Shown: positions 36,637-46,913 of the stretch, piece by piece
How the letters are laid out: each line of letters starts with the position of its first letter
How positions within the stretch are numbered: position 1 is the stretch's first letter
Assembly: GCF_001625215.2 (NCBI RefSeq)
Contig: NC_030382.2
Location: 47,767,364 to 47,831,363 of the forward strand
Source of the DNA: Daucus carota subsp. sativus
Taxonomy: Eukaryota; Streptophyta; Magnoliopsida; Apiales; Apiaceae
Direction: 5' to 3'
DNA: 64,000 nucleotides
Translations under genes and position numbers: made by a program
The notes under the pieces: generated by a model
Told to the model about the DNA's origin: nothing
What the model saw: the letters and a program-made list of their open reading frames with translations, nothing else
The model's database searches: none

Positions 36637-38150
36637 TGAGAGGATTTCCAGTTGGTTTTTCAACTGACTTTGCTTCCCTGATGCTACAAAAAATAAGTGA
36701 GCAATATTAATGATCATACAGCTGTTAAAGAAATGAGCCTAAAAGGCATACCAATGTCTGTACTCTAAGGTCCTGTTTGGGAATCAACGATTAGCGGATT
36801 GAATTAGATGTTTTAACTAGCTGACTGAAATAGATGTTTTGACTGACGGATAGATTAAGCGGTTTCTTGTGAAATTGTTTGCTAAATAGATGTTTGATTA
36901 GCTTTTTATGATATATACCAAAACCTCTAATCCAAAAAACTCCTCAAAGTAGCTTTTTGAACATTAGATTTTTGAGCTTACACTTCGATTTCAATCCGCT
37001 AATTATCAAACACTATCATTAGCGGATTGAAATGGTCAAACCTCTCAAACACCTCAAACCTCTAATTTTATCCAGACCGCTAACTTCCGAACACGGCCTA
37101 AGTTAATGAATATGGGCTTTTTGGTGGGGTGACAGCACGACAAGAGGGCGGATCCGCAAGGATAAATTTTTTGGTTGTTTTTTATTCATTGAAAATAGAA
37201 GGATGTCCGCACAAACTTAAAATGTACACTGGTGTCGTTCTTTCAATTATTTTGTGTGTGCTAAAAAAAAACCTGAACTCGCGCTTGACGCGACAAACTG
37301 TCTATTTCTGACAGCTACTATAGCAGGTATGTTTATATTCTGAACATGAAAGAAAGGTGTTGAAGAGGGGTATGGGAAAATTTATGTGAATAAAAATGAG
37401 AAAGGCCCCCTGAGAAAGCAAAAGAGATATGATGCTCCTCTGGGAGGAGGATAAATGATTCAAGAGTGGGTCTCAAATATTAAAAGAGGAGGCAACATTT
37501 CATAATCACTCGTTTACTACTGCTACTGCTACCTTTAATTACAATGAATCATCTACCTATTTTAATTTTCACCCACCTAATTACCAAAAGTGTCAAGTCT
37601 GGTAACAAAGTTTCCTTTCCACGGGCAGCGCACAGTATAAGTGAAAAGTAATTTTTAATCTATATATGTTTGAACATTGTTTTGATATTTCAAATTTATT
37701 AGATATAAAAATTATTAATATAATAATTAAATATTATAAATTATATTTTTTACATTTTTATATAATTAAACTTTAAAACAGAAATAAATAACTTGAAAAA
37801 CTAAGATTTCAAACTTCTCACAGACTTCAGTGACTTATAAATTATTTGCACAAACTATATGACCAAACCATCATAATGTTATAATGTTACAGTAGATCAC
37901 AAGCTATTATTTCTTATTCCATTTCATTGCTTTATCTGACCTGAAACTTAGCTTCTGCCACTTTGCATATTTCTTGCCGATGTTTTCCGGAAGTTATTGA
38001 CCAGGTCATTCAAAGAAAATTTGTTTTTAATATATGTTGTCACACTTCATAAGTATCAGACTTTTTGGAATGAATCCAAAACAAATTACTCGGCCATGAC
38101 TTAAAATGAAAGAATCATACTAATGTGGTCCAAAACTGAAGTGTTTGGGC
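36637..38150. other. Promoter side of the ABHD17-like gene and spacer
   Basis: Carries the upstream region of the hydrolase gene, the MITE at 36769-37098 and then AT-rich spacer without a supported gene. The plus-strand frame at 37129-37311 has no features. Confidence 0.45.
36769..37098. mobile_element. GGYCCTGTTTGG-type MITE
   Basis: Left end GGTCCTGTTTGGGAATC, right end the inverse of CTTCCGAACACGGCC, with TAA on both sides as a 3-bp duplication. Shares 'attagcggattgaa' and 'caaacctctaat' motifs with the element at 6627-6981. It lies only about 130 bp upstream of the hydrolase start codon, so it may be in or next to its promoter. Confidence 0.8.
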
Positions 38151-38483
38151 GAGCAAGTCCAATGGTGAGCTAAAAATAGGTGTCGTTATTGCTATAATAT
38201 AGCATCAAAAAGTGGTTTTTGGTGCTAAAATAATATCACATCTCCAATAGTTGGTGCTATATCTTGTGTCAAATTCATATATGTGCATTCATGTACTTGA
38301 ATAGGTTGAGATATAAATCCATTTTTTATTCATTTCCCTCCACTTTTCTACTTTTTGATGAGGTGGCAATTATAGCTATTGCTATAGTTTGTGCTAAATA
38401 TAGCACCAACTATAGCAATATGCTATTTTAGCACCAAGTTTAGCACATCATTGGAGTTGAAATTTTTTGATTTTGAGCTATAA

Positions 38484-38869
38484 GAGCATCTCCAGCAGTG
38501 TCTTAGTGTCTTCCTTATAAATATTATAAAATATTGAATCCTAGTGATTTAGGACAAGATTTTGTATTTCAACTCCAACAATGATCCTTATAATTCATTC
38601 CTTATTATTATTATAATAATAAATTTGGAAAGAGATTGATAAAAGATGGAAGGAAGAGAGAGAAAATAAGTTACAATAAGAGAGAGAAATGATTTTTTTA
38701 TTAAAGAAATCAAAAATAAGGCATGGCTAGTGGTGCCTTATTAATAAGGAATGGAAGGAGGATCCTAGTGATTTAAGGCACCTCTAAGACACTGCTGGAG
38801 CACTAATTTATGTCACATTCCTTATAATTGGACTTAGGACATGAAATAGGGAAGCTGCTGAAGTTGCTC
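38484..38869. mobile_element. Tourist-like MITE, nested
   Basis: Left end GAGCATCTCCAGCAG, inverted right end GAGCAACTTCAGCAG, with TAA on both sides (38481-38483 and 38870-38872). Same family as 23295-23891. Confidence 0.85.
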
Positions 38870-38883
38870 TAATATATCGGTCT

Positions 38884-39065
38884 TTCTAATGTGTGCCCAA
38901 GGGCACACAATAAGCACCAACTTTCACGAAAATGGCTTGTTTTGATTGGTGGAGTTGATGTGAATGCAGGGGGGCTATTTACATTTATTATCCATCCACC
39001 AATCAAAAGCTAGAATTCTCATGGGAGTTAGTGACTATTGTGTGCCCTTGGGCACACCATAGAAA
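38884..39065. mobile_element. Small MITE with palindromic TGTGCCC ends, nested
   Basis: Each arm contains the palindrome TGTGCCC-AA-GGGCACA or its TT-centred partner (38892-38907 and 39041-39056), followed by 'acaatar'. The outer ends are 'tctttctaat' and, inverted, 'ttttctatgg'. Exact limits are approximate. Confidence 0.65.
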
Positions 39066-39115
39066 ATTCGATAATATAAATATAGCACAAGATTAGTTCA
39101 CCATTGGACTTGCTC

Positions 39116-39966
39116 TAAGATGAGGAGCAGCACCATATATAGCTCGGCACAAGGGTCGCAATTTGGGCAAATCGGACAATATGAAGTCAATTTAAAGTTC
39201 ATGGATGTCAGCATTGATAACAACTCCATTGAGTCTTTTTGGGAAAGAGTCTGGGAATAAATCAAAGTCCAAAACGGATATACTACCATATGGAGTTAAA
39301 TTATATATCTGAAAATAGATTACAATCCAAAAACATATCATACTGAGTTAAATTTTATATCTGAAAATAGATCACAGTTCAAAACAGACATCATATGAAG
39401 TAAAATTATACTATATTTTTAAAAAAACTAACCAGAAAGTTATTAAAAATTACAAACAAGCTCAGCGGTCTGCAAGACCGTTTGGAGAAAACTTATTCCA
39501 GATTCGTTGAAACTTATTCTAGAATCGTTGTAGCTCTCCCCGGTCTCTCTAGAATAACTTCTTTTGGGCTACCAAATTAAGTACCCAAACGTTGAGAGAG
39601 AGTTATCAAAACTCTGAACGTTTTGCTCTCTTAAAAAGCTGATTACACATGACTAGTGACAACTATATTTTAAGTCCAGCCTAGCTATAAACAACTCCTG
39701 CAATTTACTTGAGATGAAACATAGTGTAAACAATTTTGAAAGTTCAGTACTTCGCTGGAAAATTTTCAGAATTAGGCTAATCAATACACACTACTACACT
39801 AGTCATAATAATACCACTTAACCAAATAAAAACAACCAATATGAAATTCATAATATATAATTGAACAACAAATCCAACACAATACAGCTTTAAAATGTAA
39901 AAAGAGAAGAAAAGTAGTTGACAGTCTGAGTATGCATTTATTTATTAATTTTAATTGAAACTTCAA
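39116..39966. other. 3' flank of the SAMDC gene
   Basis: No gene. A minus-strand AATAAA motif at 39941-39946, about 20 nt past the SAMDC stop codon, may be part of the polyadenylation region; the 3' UTR probably extends further left. Confidence 0.45.
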
Positions 39967-41046
39967 TTAATACTCCTTCTCTTCCTTCTCTTCATCCTTC
40001 CAGCAACACTTCAAAACAGATCTAGGAGATCCACAGCTCTCAATCTTCACAAACTTCTGGTAAACAATGGAACCATCCATCCCAAGCTCTTCACAGCTTT
40101 TCTCTTCCAAATTATATCCCTTAACCTCCAAGGAGCTCGTCTTTTCAAGTGAACTAGACGAAATATCAGCATGCAAAGCTATAGAAAATTCACTAGGTTC
40201 AAAACACCTCAGCACCCTCGAAACAAGTTGACTAAGATCAACGTCTTTTGGATCATATCCAGCAGCTTCAAAACTCGCATAACTGAAACCATCTTCAGGT
40301 GTGATGTGAATGGTAGAGATTGCATTTCCTTCAATAGCATTCATTGAGTATCCGCACGGATCAAACTCAAAATCACAGATGTCAGAATGCGGGAGAATTT
40401 CTCTAATACCAGAGCTATCAGTCATTAGAGCTGCTGAGTTTGAATCCATCTTATAAAAGACAGCTGCTTTTGATCTATCTAGAGAAGTCATGCACATTTC
40501 CATTGTATACATAGGGTTGGACGAGTGTAGAGATGCAGCACACACAGAATATACATGCCATTTCTGCTGTTTGTCAGAACTGCCCATAACATAAGCCTTG
40601 CTTCCTGATCCAAGTTTTCCGAAATAACTATCAAGCACTGCAACTTCTTCTGAGAAACTCCGATGTGGGTATGACTGAGCTCCAGGAAATATGAAACTCC
40701 CACGACTATACCTCACAGAATGCACGGTGAGGGAGATTGATTTAGCCAACTTCAGAATGGGTGGAATCGACTTGAGCAGTTTGGTTGTTCCACAAGTTTT
40801 GATGATGATCTTGTATGCATAGACAAAAAGACTAGACTCTGAGAGAACATAAGAGTCGACATGCTCATTTGACAAAGAAGCAACAATAGTGCATTCAGCA
40901 GGTTCCAATATTTCATCCAACTGAGCCTTGGAAAGAGCTCGCAGTCCCATTCCTTCAGGATCTGCAAAAATGCTTGGCTCGGAGAAGCAAATTTCGAGCC
41001 TCTTTTCATAACCTTCAAACCCAATTGCAGAAACTTCGTTTGCCAT
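39967..41046 (-). CDS. SAMDC: S-adenosylmethionine decarboxylase proenzyme
   Basis: Intronless main frame, 359 aa, a normal length for plants. The enzyme decarboxylates S-adenosylmethionine, committing it to spermidine and spermine synthesis in the cytosol. The proenzyme cleaves itself between E70 and S71 in [10 protein letters not shown], turning S71 into the pyruvoyl cofactor of the alpha chain. Catalytic candidates are E11 and E14 in [10 protein letters not shown] and C85 in KTCGTT. The motif [16 protein letters not shown], a site linked with rapid turnover, is present. Its translation is expected to be repressed by polyamines through two uORFs in the spliced leader (41449-41207 and 41457-41449), about 160 nt upstream. 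Further leader introns run to about 42900. Confidence 0.97.
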   Translation of the reverse strand: MANEVSAIGFEGYEKRLEICFSEPSIFADPEGMGLRALSKAQLDEILEPAECTIVASLSNEHVDSYVLSESSLFVYAYKIIIKTCGTTKLLKSIPPILKLAKSISLTVHSVRYSRGSFIFPGAQSYPHRSFSEEVAVLDSYFGKLGSGSKAYVMGSSDKQQKWHVYSVCAASLHSSNPMYTMEMCMTSLDRSKAAVFYKMDSNSAALMTDSSGIREILPHSDICDFEFDPCGYSMNAIEGNAISTIHITPEDGFSYASFEAAGYDPKDVDLSQLVSRVLRCFEPSEFSIALHADISSSSLEKTSSLEVKGYNLEEKSCEELGMDGSIVYQKFVKIESCGSPRSVLKCCWKDEEKEEKEY

Positions 41047-41206
41047 ATCTTTAAGAGATATGGTTTAAAACCAGAGATGGAGAGAAAGAAAATGTGTCGA
41101 GAACAGAAGAGAAGGAGCAAATGGAAAGAAAATTAGAATGTAATGAACTTAAAACACCTAGTACTACTAACGCCCTCAGACGTTATTAGGGAGAGACTTA
41201 GAAATA

Positions 41207-41449
41207 TCAGGAAGGCTTGCGAGCGCACTGCACAAGAATAAAAGGCATATATTTTATTAATAAATCTTAAAATAATATCAGATACACATTACCAATAGTA
41301 ATCCAGAAACTTACGTTGGAGTAAGCAGCAGATTTGAATTTCTTGATTCCTCCGTTTGGTCGAATGTCTTCAATGCTGTATCCAAGAGGTGCTTCGTAGA
41401 ACAAAGATTTACTACTACTACTAGACTTTTTCCCACCTTTTGTCTCCAT
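41207..41449 (-). CDS. Small conserved uORF of SAMDC, split by an intron
   Basis: Two exons, 41449-41315 and 41227-41207, encode 51 residues from METKGGKKSSSSS to CARKPS. The core FYEAPLGYSIEDIRPNGGIKKF is the conserved plant SAMDC uORF peptide, which stalls ribosomes when polyamines are high and so lowers SAMDC translation (known). The last six residues, CARKPS, come from the second exon; without splicing the reading frame would end in unrelated sequence. The frame ends 160 nt before the main ATG. Confidence 0.95.
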
Positions 41450-41457
41450 TAGAACAT
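41449..41457 (-). CDS. Tiny uORF of SAMDC
   Basis: ATG TTC TAA, with the last A of the stop codon forming the A of the small uORF's ATG (position 41449 shared). This one-base overlap of tiny and small uORFs is the known plant SAMDC arrangement: translation of the tiny uORF makes ribosomes skip the small uORF when polyamines are low. Function is inferred from the family. Confidence 0.9.
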   Translation of the reverse strand: MF

Positions 41458-41845
41458 CAGCTTGTCTAATCAAATAAAAAAATAACAAGATTAGAATTGT
41501 GATTAAACAAGAGAATTAATTAGCACAGATAGTTGCATCATATAAACATAACTTTTGACAACAAACATTCTCCCTCAAAAACAAAATAAATAAACTAACG
41601 AAACTATGTAAAAACCTCACTTAATTAACTTACTTCAACAAATAAGTGCCTTGGAATAAAACATGGTTTAAACATATGACGAAAAAAGTGACCTTAAAAT
41701 TTGCAAGCAATACAAAATTACAAACAGAAAAGCACACAAAAAATTATAATCATACTTTTTCAAAAAGCCAAATTTATATAATCATGATAAATATCACACA
41801 AAACTTCCCTGGCATCGAATTCTAACCAATTCAACCAAAACCTAA

Positions 41846-42165
41846 GAGCACCTCCACCAACCCAACTCCATAATGGTGTAAAAATTACCAAACAAATAGG
41901 GACACCAAATCTGGGGTAATTTATACACCATTACAGAGTTTTTCAAAACTCCAAGTTGATCTTTATGTTAGTTAACAATCAAAATTCATTTCATCTCCTA
42001 TTTATATCCTATTATATACCAATAAATAGAAAAGTTTAAAGAGAATAAAGTTTGGTGTAATATAACATGTAAGTGGATTTGAAAAAGATTTTAAGAATGC
42101 GGTAAATATTAACACCAAAATGGTGCAAAAATTACACCAAAAGGTGTAACGGGTAGGAGATGGTC
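41846..42165. mobile_element. Tourist-like MITE in the SAMDC leader intron
   Basis: Left end GAGCACCTCCACC, inverted right end GACCATCTCCTACCC, flanked by TAA on both sides (41843-41845, 42166-42168). The arms repeat 'ggtgtaa' and 'aattacacc'. It lies within the leader introns of SAMDC. Confidence 0.78.
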
Positions 42166-42486
42166 TAAGTTTTAAGCATATAGTGTGCCCGCATTCAATA
42201 CAACAACGGCTCAAGTGCTCAACTAAACTAGATTGGATATGAATTACATGTATTGTTAATTAGACCAAACCAAAAATAAAACAAAATGAAAAGCAAAAAC
42301 CATAACTCAGCTAGTTTAAAAAAAATATTCAAGAGAATCAAGCACTTGCTAACTGAATAATACTCATAATCTGATGACATGCTCCCGAGATTTAAATACC
42401 GCAAAAACTCAATTTCACACATAAAAAGCAGGTCAGATACAGAACTTCAATACAAGGTACATAAACAACTGAAAAATCATATTGAA

Positions 42487-42694
42487 AAAGCTTAACACAC
42501 AAAAACAAGCATGTCGAAACATCAAACGAATCATACACAGATATATCATGAAAAAGGGCATAAAATAAAATACTTACAAATATTATTTTGAAAACTTAAC
42601 ACACAAAAACAAGCATATCGAAACATCAAACGAATCATACACAGATATATCATGAAAAAGAGCATAAAATAAAATACTTACAAATATTATTTTG
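42487..42694. repeat. 104-bp tandem duplication in the SAMDC leader
   Basis: Two units with a 104-bp period (for example 'tacttacaaat' at 42571 and 42675; 'cttaacacac' at 42491 and 42595), differing at only a few bases. On the minus strand each unit contains GTAAGTATT, so a potential splice donor of the SAMDC leader is duplicated. Confidence 0.88.
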
Positions 42695-43000
42695 AATTTC
42701 GTCAAGATCTGCGGTTGTATAATCACGATTTGCCTCTATAAATTCCTTTCAATCAATCTACATAACAATAATACAAGCAATTTAATAATCAAATAATCGA
42801 TCAAAACGGAAAACAAAGCATGCGTATATGTATATGTAATTGTTTAAATCTAAATAGCAATACGAATTAAATCTGAATAAGAACATGGATTGTACTTACG
42901 AAAAAACAACGGTGATATGAAAATTGCAGAAGAAATTGAAACCCTAGAAAAGATTGGGGCCGAGGGAATTGTGTTTGTGATTGTGAGAGACGTGAGCGCA
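42694..43000 (-). promoter_or_regulatory. 5' leader exons of SAMDC
   Basis: A minus-strand GTAAGT donor at about 42899 would end leader exon 1, which starts near 42985. A second short leader exon may lie between an acceptor at about 42714 ('acaaccgcag') and the GTAAGT at about 42680. Several leader introns are known in plant SAMDC genes; exact boundaries need transcripts. Confidence 0.5.
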
Positions 43001-43010
43001 GGGCAATTGT

Positions 43011-43022
43011 ATATATGTATAG
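43011..43022 (-). promoter_or_regulatory. Probable SAMDC TATA box
   Basis: Read on the minus strand as TATACATATATA, about 30 bp upstream of the likely transcription start near 42985, which in turn precedes the leader exon 1 donor. Confidence 0.5.
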
Positions 43023-43173
43023 GCAGGCTGTGAGTGTACTTTTGTGCCCTTGTATTTTGCTTTATTTACCTTTTGTACCATTTTCTTGGAAATTTCCTAT
43101 TTTCTAATGGCGTGTTTGATTTTGCCTAAAATCCAGCTACCTAAGAAAGTGTGTGGTTTAAAATAAGCCAAAC

Positions 43174-43696
43174 TAGAGGTGGCAATATGGATGCAAAACC
43201 ATTAAACCAATCCAAACCAAAATTGTGAATTTGAATCCATTTGAAATCACATTTAGAAAAATGGATTTGGTTTGGTTTTTAGTCTCACATTTTTCACAAA
43301 ATATAGTTCTAACCACATTTGGTCTCACTTTTAACACTATTATGTTCCTTTTCTTTATTTTCTTTCTTTTTGTTAATTATCACACATGCATATCCCATGG
43401 TTCGAACTCATGACCTTACTTGGAGAAGCCAAGAGCTTAAACCACTCCATCAACTCACACACTCACACATAATTTTGTTATATTTAGTATTCATTATATT
43501 GTGATTTGAGTGTATTAACTTTTGTTCATTATATAAAATTTATTTTTACTTACTAAACTAGTTACCCATAATTCAAACTAAAACCATAACCACATTTATT
43601 AAAATATGGTTTGGAAATGGTTTTGGTTCTTCTACCCAAACCAAATTCATTTTATAAGAACCAAAACCAAACCAAAACCACATTTTGCCACCTCTA
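43174..43696. mobile_element. hAT MITE with perfect 8-bp duplication
   Basis: Termini TAGAGGTGGCAA and its exact inverse TTGCCACCTCTA; the 8-bp agccaaac is present on both sides (43166-43173 and 43697-43704). The arms are rich in 'aaccaaa' and 'tttggttt' motifs. A central segment (43399-43456), read on the minus strand, looks tRNA-like with B-box sequence GAGTTCGAACC. A second copy lies at 45279-45783. Confidence 0.88.
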
Positions 43697-43704
43697 AGCC
43701 AAAC

Positions 43705-44518
43705 AGATAAAACAGGGAAATGCTTTGTTGTTTTCCTTCCATTTTTTTTTATTAAAGTTGTGGACAGCAAAGAAAGATGTATTTTTATGATGCATCCTAA
43801 TTTGGAATATTCGTAGCTTAAAGACCACTAAAAGAGGATTTTTTATATAAAAATTATTATATTTGTAAGGTTTTAGTGCTCTGTATTTAGAGTATACTAT
43901 CCTTTGGCTAAATATTAACAAAAATTAGTTGTTGAATATTAACAAAGTTATCATGGATTAATATATTAATATATTAATATATACATTAATAAGGGCTAAT
44001 TAAATCAAAACTAATTAAAAATTAGAAATAAACTTAAAAGAGTAATCTTAATATAACACTCGTCTAAACTTTTGTAATATGACATCATAATAAGATATCA
44101 GAATTAGTCAGATTCATCTATTGGTTCATAATTTATTAAAAATATATCATAATTTTTCTGATAAATCAAAAAAAATTAAACAAATCAAAATATAATCAAC
44201 AAATCAATAAAATATATTTTCAAATTAATCAAAAAAATTTAAATGAATCGGGATCAATGGTATTGGTATGATATAGAAAACTTCATTACTCTGAGCATAA
44301 TTTATGGTATTAAGAAAAGAATAAATACTTTTTCTACTTTGTCTAGCGAGTGGGGTAGTGGACCATAGAAGGTGGAGTGAGAATAGATTCTGAGGTCCAG
44401 CCCGTTTGATATGAAACTAGTATGAACCGTAGAATGGAGATGTGATCTCGAATTGGTGGCTGCAAGCCTGCCAGTTCGACAAATTCAATATACTCCGCAC
44501 ATCCGATATTACTCGCTT
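43705..44518. other. Gene-free spacer between hAT and SINE
   Basis: AT-rich, no supported gene; the short minus-strand frames at 43573-43921 overlap the hAT element end and have no motif. Confidence 0.45.
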
Positions 44519-44668
44519 CTTTTTTCTTTTTTTTTTTGACAAATATGATTTATAGGCTATAGCCTTACAAATGAATCTATTCTACGAAAAGGTGAACCAG
44601 AATCGAACTCAGGACCTGAGACGATAGAGAATAAGCTCTTTACCAGTAAGCTATGCAACCGTGCTCTC
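44519..44668 (-). mobile_element. tRNA-derived SINE
   Basis: On the minus strand the head contains an A box (TAGCTTACTGG, 44653-44643) and a B box (AGTTCGATTCTGG, about 44609-44597), 33 bases apart as in RNA polymerase III promoters. The body then ends in a tail of A broken by one G (44537-44519). Flanks with A-rich 'aaaaaaga' on both sides may be the target duplication. It cannot be a functional tRNA gene: the fold is not complete and the poly(A) tail follows. Confidence 0.75.
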
Positions 44669-45278
44669 TTTTTTAAATTTCCTTCACGCTAATTCGACAC
44701 ACCGTGGACCACATACTTAGGAGTATTTAATTTTTTTAAAGAATTGCAGGGCACTCCCGCGCCCACAACGCCTCCTCGCTTAACCTTGAAAATAACGAAG
44801 AAGCCCATGGAAAATATTCGTAGGTGGAAGATAAACATGATCACGAAACACCTGCTAATAAAAATAAAATTCCTTGTGAATGAAAAAACTATTAAAAACA
44901 TCTCCAATAGTATTAGATATAATCGTTAGCTAAATTAAATCTATAAGATTTTTTTATGTAAAATTTGTTGAATATGTTATAGTTTAATCTTAACTTGCTT
45001 CTGACTTCTAATCATTTTTTTACTTTAAATAAAAAGTATTTATTTTAAACTTATCCAAACGATCTCTAGTTTACTTTTAATTTTTATTTCAATTTTTTAT
45101 TTTAAAAAATAAAACACTTATATTAAGCTCTTCAAGAAGGTCCTGAATATTTCAAAAAGTGAGGAAACAACTAATCCAAATATTTGATTGTAATAAGTAA
45201 TAACTAATAAAAGATATGGGAGATAGGTGGCTATATTTGGTCGAGGGTCCCTCACAGGAAAGAAATCCAGGAATATGA
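44669..45278. other. Gene-free spacer
   Basis: AT-rich; the overlapping frames at 44689-44929 have no known motif. At 44985-45066 there is a remnant resembling the right arm of the 7946-8725 element ('aacttatccaaacgatctc'). Confidence 0.4.
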
Positions 45279-45783
45279 TACAGGTGGCAATATAATTGTA
45301 AAGTCATTAAAACAATCAAAATTGAACCAAAATTATGCATTTGGATCGATATGAAATCACATTTAGAAAAATGAATTTGGTTTGGTTTCCAATGTCGCAT
45401 TTTCACAAAATATGGATCTAATTACATTTGTGTCTCTCTTTCAAGATTTCTTATAATCCTTCACACACTATTGTGTTTGTTTTTGCATGATTCGAACTCA
45501 TAATCTTCATTGGAGAAGTCACGAGCTTGAAGCTCTACATCTACTCACACACCCGCACACACTATTGTTATATTTACTATTTATTATATTGTCTCGGTAT
45601 ATTAATTTTTGTTCATTATATGATACTTGTGTTACTTATTAAACTAGTTTGTTCATAATTCAAACTAAAATCATAATTACATTTATTAATATATGATTTG
45701 AAAATGATTCTTATTTATTTATCCAAACCAAATTCATTTTATGAGGACAAGAATCAAACCAATCACACATTTTACCATGTCTA
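45279..45783. mobile_element. Second, older copy of the 43174 hAT MITE
   Basis: Starts TACAGGTGGCAA and ends TTACCATGTCTA, degenerate versions of the termini of 43174-43696. The interior is collinear with that copy, including 'gaaatcacatttagaaaaat' and the tRNA-like segment near 45488-45545. The 8-bp duplication is no longer clear, so this copy is older. Confidence 0.8.
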
Positions 45784-46157
45784 AGATACGACACCTTAGC
45801 GTTTGACTACATACAAAGTACACACAGTTTAGTTGACGAGGAAGATTCAAGGATGGATTCAACTCAGGCGTGCTTATCTGCATTTGCTAGAAAGTTCCAC
45901 TGTGCATGCATATTAAACTTTTTATTTTTCAGAGGAACTTGGTCCGTCGATGACTCAGATAAGGGAAAGAGAGCTGATTGTCTTTTTGAGTGAATGAAGA
46001 GCTTACTGTGCTTGTATCGCGGCTTTTACCGGCTTCCACCTTAACAAATAAACCTTTTTATGCCATCTTAATTTTCATCAAAATTCAGTAAAACGAAAAG
46101 TGTCAAGTAACAAAAAAGAATAAAAAAAAACATAAGAGAAAAGGGGATTATCAAGTA
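45784..46157. other. Short spacer
   Basis: No gene or repeat recognised between the older hAT copy and the MITE next to the RING-H2 gene. Confidence 0.4.
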
Positions 46158-46399
46158 CTACTCTTTTCTAAATAACTCTTTTCTAAATAATAGTCGTTTT
46201 GACTTTGTGCACGTAATTTGAGGTGTACAAAAAATATATGTCTACATATTATCTTTCAAAATTTTTTTTCTGAATAAAAATTTGATGTCTATATTTTTAT
46301 TAAAAAAAGTTTTAAAAATATCATGTAGAAATACGTTTTTATTGCATCTCAAAATATGTGTAAAAAGTCAAAACGACTTTTAAAAAGGAACGGAGGAAG
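46158..46399. mobile_element. Stowaway-like MITE at the 3' end of the RING-H2 gene
   Basis: The right end GGAACGGAGGAAG with TA following is well kept; the left end (CTACTCTTTTCTAAATA) is eroded. Internal sequence parallels the element at 25174-25401. The last 20 bp lie in the RING-H2 coding frame and include its stop codon. Confidence 0.72.
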
Positions 46400-46913
46400 T
46401 ATCAGATGAGACCCCATGCAAATATGCAATCCTTCCACCGATCCGAAAAGATGAAAAGTTGCACAACAACATGTGGATTCCAACCCCCTCTTTTTGGTTA
46501 CAAGGAGGGGCTAGAAAACTTCGACACACGGGACAAGTCAAGTGTCTATATGCAATCCACTTGTCTAAGCAATCTCCGTGAAAATAATGTTGACACCGAA
46601 GCTCTCTAATTTCATCTGCTTCCTTCAACTCACATAAACACACTGCACATTCCGCAACACACCCATCCACCGATCCCTTTTCCGCTCCAAATCGCTTCCG
46701 CGTGCCGAGTTCTTGATCGAGATTTTCGTAAAAAGAGCTGGAAAATTGGAGGCCGATGAAGAAGGCTTTCAAAGCTAAGTAGTTTCGGTTGAGAAAATAA
46801 GCATCAAATTTTGGGACGAGGTTATGGCGAACGCATATAAGCAATACCCATAGAATAAAGAGAAGGTTTGTAAAAGATATTGCTAATAGGCTCATGGTTG
46901 TAGTTAAAATCAT
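46380..46913 (-). CDS. RING-H2 finger protein (probable E3 ubiquitin ligase)
   Basis: Single exon, 177 aa. An N-terminal hydrophobic segment (residues about 8-28) suggests membrane anchoring, and a RING-H2 domain follows with ligands C89, C92, C107, H109, H112, C115, C127 and C130. W119 after the sixth ligand and P128 are typical of E2-binding RING-H2 fingers. The architecture is that of small plant membrane RING-H2 proteins such as the BRH1/RHA group; I cannot name the orthologue. The last six residues and the TAA stop lie in the terminus of a MITE (46158-46399), so the native C terminus has been replaced or extended. The tail from about residue 137 is therefore doubtful. M7 is an alternative start. 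Confidence 0.85.
   Translation of the reverse strand: MILTTTMSLLAISFTNLLFILWVLLICVRHNLVPKFDAYFLNRNYLALKAFFIGLQFSSSFYENLDQELGTRKRFGAEKGSVDGCVAECAVCLCELKEADEIRELRCQHYFHGDCLDKWIAYRHLTCPVCRSFLAPPCNQKEGVGIHMLLCNFSSFRIGGRIAYLHGVSSDTSSVPF

Larger units (their letters stand above)
38151..39115. mobile_element. Outer MITE of a nested cluster
   Basis: Left end GAGCAAGTCCAATGGTGAGCT and inverted right end GAGCAAGTCCAATGGTGAACT match almost perfectly. No target duplication is obvious. Two further elements lie inside it (38484-38869 and 38884-39065). The original element was probably about 390 bp, with 'tatagcac' type motifs near both ends. Confidence 0.75.

Noticed and set aside
44580-44668. Possible tRNA gene
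   Set aside because: It has A and B boxes, but no complete cloverleaf is apparent and a poly(A) tail follows, so it is better explained as a SINE.
46406-46609. 67-codon plus-strand frame
   Set aside because: Antisense to the RING-H2 gene, whose eight metal ligands are intact on the minus strand.
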